In this document: positions 1-5,272 of the stretch, one piece after another
Layout of the letters: each line of letters begins with the position of its first letter
How positions within the stretch are numbered: position 1 is the first letter of the stretch
NCBI GenBank assembly: GCA_031177735.1
Contig: JAPSKJ010000155.1
Coordinates: 1 to 5,754, forward strand
DNA: 5,754 bases
Reading direction: 5' to 3'
Source of the DNA: Nocardioides sp.
Lineage (GTDB): Bacteria > Actinomycetota > Actinomycetes > Propionibacteriales > Nocardioidaceae
Notes under the pieces: generated by a model
Told to the model about the DNA's origin: nothing
Database searches by the model: none
The model's input: only the letters and a program-made list of their open reading frames with translations
Program-made: the position numbers and the translations under genes

Positions 1-1035
1 GCGACCCTGGCGTCGTTGCAGCAGCAGTCCCACCGGCCCGAGCGGGTCATCGTGGTCGCCGACAACTGCACCGACCGCACGGTGGAGCTGGCGCGTGCCG
101 CCGGGGTCGAGGTGGTGGAGACGGTGGGCAACAGCCAGAAGAAGGCGGGCGCCCTCAACCAGGCGCTGCAGCAGCTGCTGCCCGGGCAGGGTGAGAACGA
201 CGTCGTCATGGTGATGGACGCCGACACCATGCTCGACCAGGGCTTCCTCGAGCAGGCGGTCCGTCGGTTCACCGACGACCGGGGGCTCATGGCGGTCGGC
301 GGACTCTTCTACGGCGAGCCCGGCCACGGTCTGCTGGGGCAGTTCCAGCGCAACGAGTACCTCCGGTACGGCCGCGACATCCGCCGGCGCCGCGGCAAGG
401 TCTTCGTGCTCACCGGCACCGCGTCGTTGTTCCGTCCCCGGGCGCTGCGCACCGTCGCCGAGAGTCGCGGCGTCTCCATCCCCGGCGTCCCCGGCGACGT
501 CTACGACACCGCGGCCCTCACCGAGGACAACGAGCTCACCATCGCGTTGAAGTCACTCGGTGCGCTCATGGTCTCGCCACCCGGCTGCACCGTGGTCACC
601 GAGCTGATGCCGACGTGGCGGACCCTGTGGAACCAGCGGCTTCGGTGGCAGCGGGGCGCGGTCGAGAACATCGGCGCCTACGGCGTCACGCCCCAGACCC
701 TGCGCTACTGGGCCCAGCAGCTGGGCATCGGCTACGGCGTCATCGCGCTCACCGGCTACCTGGTCGCGCTCGCGATCCTGGCGCTGTCGGTCGACACCTG
801 GGTGTGGTTCCCGTTCTGGTTGGGCATCGGCACCATCTTCATGGTCGAGCGGGTGGCGACCGTCTGGGCCGGTGGCTGGCGCGCCCGGCTGGTGGCCGTC
901 ACCTTGTTCCCCGAGCTCTTCTACGCGATGTTCCTCAACGTGGTCTTCGTCAAGGGCGTGCTCGACATCTCGCTCGGCCGCCAGGCGGCGTGGAAGCACG
1001 TCGCCCGCACCGGCGTCCCGCAGGAGGTCGCGTGA
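1..1035 (+). CDS. Membrane-bound family 2 glycosyltransferase (5' end outside window)
   Basis: This frame is open from the first base, so the start lies upstream; 344 residues are visible. It reads as a GT-A fold glycosyltransferase of the processive GT2 type (cellulose/chitin/PNAG-synthase-like), which transfers sugar from a nucleotide sugar at the cytoplasmic membrane face. Motifs appear in family order: VVADNCTD near the visible N-terminus (Asp codon at nt 61), the metal-binding DAD (nt 217-225), the catalytic-base region TED (nt 520-528), and QRLRW (nt 634-648), the Q(Q/R)xRW acceptor/product-binding signature. After QRLRW come about three hydrophobic segments (roughly nt 720-790, 800-855 and 890-960), consistent with a transmembrane pore domain; a further N-terminal helix may be off-window. 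The gene overlaps the next one by 4 nt (GTGA). The sugar and the product cannot be read from sequence. The family call is secure; polymer synthase versus single-sugar transferase is open. Confidence 0.93.
   Translation, partial: ATLASLQQQSHRPERVIVVADNCTDRTVELARAAGVEVVETVGNSQKKAGALNQALQQLLPGQGENDVVMVMDADTMLDQGFLEQAVRRFTDDRGLMAVGGLFYGEPGHGLLGQFQRNEYLRYGRDIRRRRGKVFVLTGTASLFRPRALRTVAESRGVSIPGVPGDVYDTAALTEDNELTIALKSLGALMVSPPGCTVVTELMPTWRTLWNQRLRWQRGAVENIGAYGVTPQTLRYWAQQLGIGYGVIALTGYLVALAILALSVDTWVWFPFWLGIGTIFMVERVATVWAGGWRARLVAVTLFPELFYAMFLNVVFVKGVLDISLGRQAAWKHVARTGVPQEVA
1022..1027 (+). promoter_or_regulatory. Shine-Dalgarno AGGAGG for the small membrane protein
   Basis: AGGAGG lies inside the last codons of the glycosyltransferase gene and 4 nt before the GTG at 1032. 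It supports GTG 1032 as a real start and points to translational coupling of the two genes. It is the strongest ribosome binding site seen in the window. Confidence 0.75.
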
Positions 1036-1241
1036 TCAGCCTCTGGGGCATCCTGCTCCCCCGCGCCACCCTGGAGACCCCGTGGTTCGCGGTGCTGGCG
1101 ACCTTCGTCGCCATCAACACCGTCATGTACGTCGCGCTGGCCGTCGCCAAGCTGCTGCCCCCGGTCCACCCGGGCGGCTGGTTCACCAGCCGCGACCGAC
1201 GCGGGGAGACCCGCAGCATCCACCCCGACGCGCCGGTCTGA
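1032..1241 (+). CDS. Small single-pass membrane protein coupled to the glycosyltransferase
   Basis: A 69-residue protein of unknown function. The GTG start overlaps the glycosyltransferase stop (GTGA, 1032-1035) and has an AGGAGG ribosome binding site 4 nt upstream, so I chose it over longer readings of the same frame that would run far back inside the glycosyltransferase. Residues 1-16 form a short mostly apolar N-terminus. Residues about 17-45 (from PWFAVLATFV to AVAKLL) are one strong hydrophobic helix. The remaining roughly 24 residues are a Pro/Gly/Arg/Asp-rich polar tail containing HPGGWF and SRDRRGE. I recognise no family. By analogy with small accessory membrane subunits of processive glycosyltransferases (for example PgaD beside PgaC), it could stabilise or regulate the enzyme; this is inference from position and topology, not homology. 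The stop codon lies in the loop of a terminator-like hairpin. Confidence 0.72.
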   Translation: MISLWGILLPRATLETPWFAVLATFVAINTVMYVALAVAKLLPPVHPGGWFTSRDRRGETRSIHPDAPV

Positions 1242-1254
1242 GGACCGGCGCGCC
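1227..1254. terminator. Perfect hairpin at the convergent junction, probable bidirectional terminator
   Basis: CGCGCCGGTC (1229-1238) and GACCGGCGCG (1243-1252) form a perfect 10-bp stem around the 4-nt loop TGAG (1239-1242), which contains the stop codon of the upstream small gene. One more G-C pair (1227 with 1254) is possible beyond a mismatch. It lies exactly between two convergent transcription units; der on the - strand stops at 1281. There is no T-tract on either side, so this would be a tail-less hairpin terminator of the kind often proposed in high-GC actinobacteria. The structure is directly visible; its termination function is inferred. Confidence 0.6.
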
Positions 1255-1270
1255 CGGTGGCCTCCGGGTG
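1251..1270. terminator. Second, weaker hairpin next to the main terminator
   Basis: CGCCCGG (1251-1257) can pair with CCGGGTG (1264-1270), giving 7 bp including one G-U pair in the + strand RNA, with a 6-nt loop TGGCCT. It shares two bases with the main hairpin, so the two cannot both form fully. It may act as a backup terminator, or as the first hairpin met by transcripts leaving der. The stem is short and GC-rich sequence forms such stems by chance. Confidence 0.3.
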
Positions 1271-1280
1271 CAGGGCTCCC

Positions 1281-2654
1281 TCAGCGCTTGCGCTTCTCCC
1301 GCACCCGCTGCTGCAGCACGATCGGCGTGCCGACGAAGCCGAACTCCTCGCGCAGCCGCCGCTCGATGAACCGCTCGTAGGACTGGTCCAGCTTGCCGGA
1401 GGTGAACAGGATGAACGTCGGGGGCGCAGTGCTGGCCTGGGTCCCGAAGAGGATCTTGGGCTGCTTGCCGCTGCGCACCGGGTGCGGGTGCTCGGCGACC
1501 AGCCGGCCGAGGAAGGTGTTCAGCGCGCCGGTGCCGACGCGGGTCTCCCACCCCTCCAGGGCGCGGTCGATCGCGGGGACGAGCCGGTCGATGTGCCATC
1601 CGGTACGGGCGGTGATGTTGATCCGGGGCGCCCACTGCACCTGCACCAGCTCGCGCTCGATCTCCCGCTCGAGGTAGTGGCGACGTTCCTCGTCGACGAG
1701 GTCCCACTTGTTGAAGGCGATGACCAGTGCGCGGCCCGCCTCCCGGATGGTCTGGATGATCCGCTGGTCCTGCTCGGAGATCGACTGGCCGCCGTCGATG
1801 ACCAGCACACACACCTCGGCGCGATCGATCGCGGTGGAGGTCCGCAGCGAGGCGTAGTACTCGTGCCCGGAGGCCTCCTTGACGCGCTTGCGGATGCCGG
1901 CGGTGTCGATGAACCGCCACACCCGCCCGCCGAACTCGACCAGCTCGTCGACCGGGTCGACCGTCGTGCCCGAGGCGTCGTCGACGACGACGCGCTCCTC
2001 CCCCGCCAGCTTGTTGAGCAGCGAGGACTTGCCGACGTTGGGCTTGCCGACGATCGCGATCCGACGCGGACCGCCCACCTCCACGCCCTCCGGCATCGGC
2101 GGCGGCTCGGGAAGCGCCTCGAGGATGGCGTCGAGGAGGTCGCCCGACCCGCGGCCGTGGACCGCGGAGACCGGGTACGGCTCGCCGAGCCCGAGGTTCC
2201 ACAGCCCGTAGGCCTCCGCCTCGGCGCGGTCGTCGTCGACCTTGTTGGCAGCCAGCACGACGGGCTTGCCGGACTTGCGCAGGATGCGCACGACGGCCTC
2301 GTCGGCGTCGGTGATCCCGACGGTGGCGTCGACGACGAACAGCACCGCGTCGGCCAGGCTGATGGCGATCTCGGCCTGAGCGGCGATCCGCTCGGCCATC
2401 CCGCGCGCGTCGGGGTCCCAGCCGCCGGTGTCGACGACGGTGAACGCGCGGCCGTTCCAGTTGGCGTCGTACGACACCCGGTCGCGGGTCACGCCCGGGA
2501 CGTCCTCGACGACCGCCTCGCGGCGGCCGATGATGCGATTGACGAGGGTGGACTTGCCCACGTTGGGGCGCCCGACCACCGCCAGCACGGGCAACGGCCC
2601 GGTGGACTCCTGGTCCACGCCCGGCTCGTCGGCCCAGTCGGTGTGCTCGGTCAT
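1281..2654 (-). CDS. der: Ribosome assembly GTPase Der (EngA)
   Basis: 457 residues, normal for Der/EngA, the only GTPase family with two G domains in tandem; it acts in the cytoplasm in late 50S subunit assembly. G domain 1: P-loop GRPNVGKST (28-36), PGVTRD switch (53-58), DTGG (75-78), NKVD (137-140). G domain 2: GKPNVGKSS (203-211), GTT (229-231), DTAG (250-253), NKWD (315-318), with a G5-like ITAR where ISA is usual. A C-terminal KH-like domain follows (about 370-457), ending in a basic RVREKRKR tail. The frame stays open 57 codons further upstream, but that part lies over the acyltransferase gene and looks like shadow. ATG 2654 gives a normal N-terminus, overlaps the plsC stop as ATGA and has GAGGAAG just upstream. 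It is the last gene of the run, followed by the convergent terminator. Confidence 0.97.
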   Translation of the reverse strand: MTEHTDWADEPGVDQESTGPLPVLAVVGRPNVGKSTLVNRIIGRREAVVEDVPGVTRDRVSYDANWNGRAFTVVDTGGWDPDARGMAERIAAQAEIAISLADAVLFVVDATVGITDADEAVVRILRKSGKPVVLAANKVDDDRAEAEAYGLWNLGLGEPYPVSAVHGRGSGDLLDAILEALPEPPPMPEGVEVGGPRRIAIVGKPNVGKSSLLNKLAGEERVVVDDASGTTVDPVDELVEFGGRVWRFIDTAGIRKRVKEASGHEYYASLRTSTAIDRAEVCVLVIDGGQSISEQDQRIIQTIREAGRALVIAFNKWDLVDEERRHYLEREIERELVQVQWAPRINITARTGWHIDRLVPAIDRALEGWETRVGTGALNTFLGRLVAEHPHPVRSGKQPKILFGTQASTAPPTFILFTSGKLDQSYERFIERRLREEFGFVGTPIVLQQRVREKRKR

Positions 2655-3406
2655 GATGCTTCCTCGTCTGTGATGCCCGTGGCAGGGTCGATCTCGGTGT
2701 CGGTCGGTGGCAGCGGACCTGGCAGTGATCTGCCGGTCAGGGCTCGCGCGGTGTCCAGGTGGGCGAGCAGTCGCTCCCTGAGTAACCACGAAACACGGTC
2801 CACTTGTTCCCGCCGGCGCGGCCACGGCACGGCCTCGACCGCGACAGGCGGACCGTAGACCAGGTCGATGGCAGCGCCCTTGGGTGGGACGGAGTTGGTG
2901 TGGGCACCCGGCTCCCGGGTGCCGAAGAAGATCAGGGGTACGACGGGAGCGCCGGCCGCGAGGGCGAGGTAGGCCGCGCCGCGGTGGAACCGGGCGAGGT
3001 CGCCCGCGCCTCGTGCGCCTTCGGGGAACAGGCCGACCACGTTCCCCTCGCGCAGCACCCGCAGGGCGGTCTTCACCGCGAGCGGGTCGGGGTGGAAGCG
3101 GTCGACCGGGATCTGCCCGCTTCGGCGCAGGAAGGCACCGGTGCGGCCGACGAACATCTCGCGCTTGGTCAGGGCGTGCACCGGCCTGGGCGAGAGGATC
3201 GCCATCAGCGGCCCGTCGATGAAGCCGACATGGTTGGCGGCCACCACGACGGGTCCGCTGGTCGGCATCTGCTCCTCGCCGTTGAGCCGCACCTGCCAGC
3301 GCCGTCGGATCAGTGCCGCGGCGGCCGGGCGCACCGGGCTGTGCAGCAGGTGGCGGGGCGGATGCGGCACCGCGTCCGTCCGGGGCAGCACGGACCCCGG
3401 GGTCAC
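2651..3406 (-). CDS. plsC: PlsC-type 1-acylglycerol-3-phosphate acyltransferase
   Basis: 251 residues, close to the usual 220-260 for this family, which acylates lysophosphatidate (or a related lysophospholipid) to phosphatidate at the inner membrane face. Visible motifs: block I NHVGFID, the NH(X)4D catalytic pair (N58-H59 to D64); block II VDRF (101-104); block III FPEG (127-130), the phosphate-binding Glu-Gly; block IV APVVPL (153-158). There is no clear transmembrane helix; the N-terminal 35 residues are Pro/Arg/Ala-rich and could be a peripheral anchor. GTG 3406 overlaps the cmk stop (GTGA) and the gene's own stop overlaps the der ATG (ATGA), so it is coupled on both sides. Residues from about 200 on use many codons rare for this window, including the only in-frame TTA. 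The acyltransferase class is secure; the exact acceptor is not, since many actinobacteria carry several paralogues. Confidence 0.9.
   Translation of the reverse strand: MTPGSVLPRTDAVPHPPRHLLHSPVRPAAAALIRRRWQVRLNGEEQMPTSGPVVVAANHVGFIDGPLMAILSPRPVHALTKREMFVGRTGAFLRRSGQIPVDRFHPDPLAVKTALRVLREGNVVGLFPEGARGAGDLARFHRGAAYLALAAGAPVVPLIFFGTREPGAHTNSVPPKGAAIDLVYGPPVAVEAVPWPRRREQVDRVSWLLRERLLAHLDTARALTGRSLPGPLPPTDTEIDPATGITDEEAS
2659..2665 (-). promoter_or_regulatory. Ribosome binding site GAGGAAG deciding the der start
   Basis: On the - strand GAGGAAG sits 4 nt before the ATG at 2654. It picks this ATG over the earlier in-frame starts and, with the ATGA overlap, suggests that der is translated by ribosomes finishing plsC. 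Confidence 0.6.
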
Positions 3407-4092
3407 GCCTTCGCCTTCGCGCTCTCCACGAGAGCGACGACCTGGTCGATCACCTCGGTGAGGGTGTAGGGCGTCGTGTCGAGGTGGACCGCCCCGTCGG
3501 CGCGCACCAGCGGGGCGGTGGCCCGGCCGGAGTCGATGACGTCGCGCGCCTCCAACGACGCTCGCGTCGCCTCGGTGTCACCGCCCGTCTCGGCGGCCCG
3601 GCGCGCGGCACGAGCGGACGCGTCGGCGGTCACGTAGAGCTTCACGGGTGCCTCGGGCCAGACCACGGAGCCGATGTCGCGTCCCTCCACCACGATGCCC
3701 GGGCCGTCGGCGATCGCCTCGGCGATGATCTCCCGCTGCTCGCGCAGGAGGCGGGCGCGGACCGCGGGCACGGCGCTTACCGGCGAGACGGCGGCGTTGA
3801 CGGCGTCGCTGCGGATCTCGACGCCGACATCGGCGCCGTCGAGGGTGATCGTCGGTCGGGTCGGGTCGGTGCCGGAGACGACCTGTGGCTCCTCCACGCG
3901 CGCGGCGACCGCCTCGGCGTCGCGGACGTCGACCTCGTGGGTGAGCATCCACCAGGTGATCGCGCGGAACATCGCGCCGGTGTCGAGGTAGCGCAGGCCG
4001 AGCCGCTCCGCCACGCCCCGCGACGTGCTGGACTTGCCGGACCCCGAGGTGCCGTCGATGGCGACCACGACACCCTGCTGCACTGCACTCAT
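3403..4092 (-). CDS. cmk: Cytidylate kinase
   Basis: 229 residues, matching the usual 220-230. It phosphorylates CMP/dCMP to CDP/dCDP with ATP, feeding CTP and dCTP pools in the cytoplasm. P-loop GTSGSGKSS at 14-22; family motif YLDTGAMFRA at 35-44 (Phe where Tyr is common); VEGRDIGSVV (135-144) of the CMP-binding region; Arg-rich LID near RAARRAAE (161-168); and the RDVIDSGR...PL block (183-195) that recognises the nucleotide. The frame is open back to a GTG at 4167, but those 25 codons read as Arg/Pro/Ala-rich filler with no family match, so ATG 4092 is preferred even though its ribosome binding site (GGTCGAG) is weak. The gene overlaps plsC by 4 nt downstream. Upstream is the only real gap in this run, with a possible leader ORF ending over this ATG. 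Confidence 0.96.
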   Translation of the reverse strand: MSAVQQGVVVAIDGTSGSGKSSTSRGVAERLGLRYLDTGAMFRAITWWMLTHEVDVRDAEAVAARVEEPQVVSGTDPTRPTITLDGADVGVEIRSDAVNAAVSPVSAVPAVRARLLREQREIIAEAIADGPGIVVEGRDIGSVVWPEAPVKLYVTADASARAARRAAETGGDTEATRASLEARDVIDSGRATAPLVRADGAVHLDTTPYTLTEVIDQVVALVESAKAKA

Positions 4093-4178
4093 CGCTCGAC
4101 CGTCCGCTCGCTGTGCGCCCGCACGGCGAGGAGCCGGCGAGCAGGGATCAGACCGATGCGGCCGCACGCTTCACTCAC
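4089..4178 (-). CDS. Possible 29-residue leader ORF overlapping the cmk start
   Basis: On the - strand a GTG at 4178 opens 29 codons whose TGA (4091-4089) overlaps the cmk ATG as ATGA, the same junction geometry as other genes in this run. The peptide would be Arg-rich (6 of 29), begins MSEACGRIG and ends RTVER. No family is recognised and no good ribosome binding site precedes the GTG. If real, it could couple translation into cmk, whose own binding site is weak. It could equally be chance in a short GC-rich gap. It contains no run of one amino acid, so it is not an obvious attenuator peptide for tyrosine or phenylalanine. Confidence 0.25.
   Translation of the reverse strand: MSEACGRIGLIPARRLLAVRAHSERTVER
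4107..4130 (-). other. Hairpin in the tyrA-cmk gap, just upstream of cmk
   Basis: On the - strand CTCGC-C-GTGC, loop GGGC, GCAC-A-GCGAG folds into a 5-bp plus 4-bp stem with one C/A mismatch and a tetraloop. It ends about 14 nt before the cmk ATG. A second CTCGC copy lies upstream (plus-strand 4137-4141) and could pair with the same GCGAG, so two alternative folds exist. It may act as an mRNA structure controlling cmk translation or as a processing site; a chance stem in GC-rich DNA is possible. Confidence 0.35.
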
Positions 4179-4186
4179 AGGGCGCC

Positions 4187-4192
4187 AGCCTA
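4187..4192 (-). promoter_or_regulatory. Weak -10-like TAGGCT at the end of tyrA
   Basis: TAGGCT fits the actinobacterial -10 pattern TANNNT, includes the tyrA TAG stop, and lies 8 nt before the GTG at 4178, near the spacing seen for leaderless transcripts. I see no TTGAC-like -35 at 16-19 nt upstream, so this is only a hint of an internal promoter serving cmk-plsC-der. The 97-nt gap 4093-4189 holds nothing else I can support. Confidence 0.18.
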
Positions 4193-5272
4193 CCGGTGCG
4201 TCACCCAACCACGTGACTCCAGAGAACCGACCAGGTGATCAGCGCGGTCCTCGGCCACCACCAGCTCCACGAGCCCGACCGGGCGGCCGGGGTCGTGGTC
4301 GATGTGGACGTCCTCGATGTTGACCCCGCTCTGGCCGGCGTCGGCGAACAACCGGGCCAGCTCGCCAGGGTGGTCGGGCACGGAGACGAAGACCGAGCCG
4401 GTCGGCGCGGGCGGGCCGCCGTGCTTGCCCGGGATCGCCCGGGTGCCCTCCACGCCGAGGCTCAGCAGCTCCTCCAGCCGGCCGCGGTCGTTCCCGGACA
4501 CGGCCGCGATCAGCTCGTCCAGGTGCCGGCGTACGTCGCCGAGCAGGTCCACCACCGCCTCGGCGTTGCCCGCGACGATCTGGCCGTAGAGCCGCGGGTC
4601 GCCGCCCGCCACCCGGGTCACGTCGCGGACCCCCTGGCCGGAGAGGGCCAGGTGCTCCGCGGGGGCCTCGGCCAGCCGCGCGGCGACGACCGACGCGACC
4701 AGGTGCGGCACGTGGGAGGTGCGGGCGACGGCCTTGTCGTGCTCCTCGGGAGACATCCGGATCGGCACGCCGCCGCACACCGCGGCGAGCTCCTCGACCA
4801 GCGCGATCGCTGCGGCGGAGGACCGGGCGTGCGGGGTGACCGCCCACGGGCGGCCCTCGAAGAGCGCCGCATTCGCGGCGAGCGGGCCCGAACGTTCACT
4901 GCCGGCCATCGGGTGGCCCCCGACGTACCTCTCGGCGTGCGGGTGACCGGCCACCGCCGCGAGTGGTGACCCCTTCACGCTCCCCACGTCGGTGACCACG
5001 GCGTCGGTGGTGGAGAGCACCTGCGCGATCACCTCGCCGAGCTGGTCGGGCGGCACCGCGACGACGACGAGCTGCGGGCGGTCCTCCGGCGTGCGTGGGA
5101 CACCGGCGCCGAGCCCGGAGGCGGTGCGCACGTGCTCCGGGGAGGTGTCGGAGAGCAGCGTGTCGAGTCCGGCTCGGGTGCACGCGAGCGCGACCGAGGT
5201 GCCGAGCAGGCCGGTGCCCACGACCTCGACCGGGCCGAGCAGGGTGCCGGCACTGCCGTCGCCTGCGCTCAC
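4190..5272 (-). CDS. tyrA: Prephenate/arogenate dehydrogenase with C-terminal ACT domain
   Basis: 360 residues. It performs the NAD(P)-dependent oxidative decarboxylation of prephenate (or arogenate) in tyrosine synthesis, in the cytoplasm. The N-terminal Rossmann domain has GTGLLG (19-24) and Asp42 after strand 2, favouring NAD. DVGSVK (95-100) and GGHPMAGSERSG (118-129) supply the conserved Ser98 and His120; SHVPHLVAS (186-194) and DVTR (217-220) provide the substrate-binding His and Arg positions, assigned by family pattern. Residues about 170-280 are the helical dimerisation domain. From about 292 an ACT domain begins (VPDHPGELARLF, GVNIEDVHI), suggesting allosteric control, probably feedback by tyrosine. 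There is no chorismate mutase domain, so it is monofunctional. The GTG start overlaps the upstream pseudouridine synthase stop (GTGA, 5269-5272). Prephenate versus arogenate preference cannot be read here. Confidence 0.95.
   Translation of the reverse strand: MSAGDGSAGTLLGPVEVVGTGLLGTSVALACTRAGLDTLLSDTSPEHVRTASGLGAGVPRTPEDRPQLVVVAVPPDQLGEVIAQVLSTTDAVVTDVGSVKGSPLAAVAGHPHAERYVGGHPMAGSERSGPLAANAALFEGRPWAVTPHARSSAAAIALVEELAAVCGGVPIRMSPEEHDKAVARTSHVPHLVASVVAARLAEAPAEHLALSGQGVRDVTRVAGGDPRLYGQIVAGNAEAVVDLLGDVRRHLDELIAAVSGNDRGRLEELLSLGVEGTRAIPGKHGGPPAPTGSVFVSVPDHPGELARLFADAGQSGVNIEDVHIDHDPGRPVGLVELVVAEDRADHLVGSLESRGWVTHR

Noticed and set aside
2655..2825. A 57-codon N-terminal extension of der
   Set aside because: It overlaps the plsC 3' end in another frame and has no Der-like sequence. 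ATG 2654 has a good ribosome binding site and the ATGA overlap.
1257..2858. A 533-codon open frame on the + strand opposite der
   Set aside because: It lies antisense to an intact der. The translation is Asp/Gly/Arg/Val-rich with no domain, typical of high-GC shadow frames.
4157..4166. The palindrome TGCGGCCGCA in the tyrA-cmk gap as an operator
   Set aside because: A 10-bp palindrome of G/C-rich bases is common at this composition, and no flanking half-sites or second copy support an operator.
4093..4167. A 25-codon N-terminal extension of cmk from GTG 4167
   Set aside because: Cytidylate kinases begin about 10-15 residues before the P-loop, which ATG 4092 gives; the extension is low-complexity Arg/Pro/Ala.
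3313..4323. A 336-codon + strand frame opposite cmk and its flanks
   Set aside because: It is antisense to cmk and parts of plsC and tyrA, with repetitive Arg/Gly/Ala composition and no recognisable motif; a codon-bias shadow.
4235..4969. A 244-codon + strand frame opposite tyrA
   Set aside because: It is a shadow of tyrA, which has all family motifs in the opposite strand.
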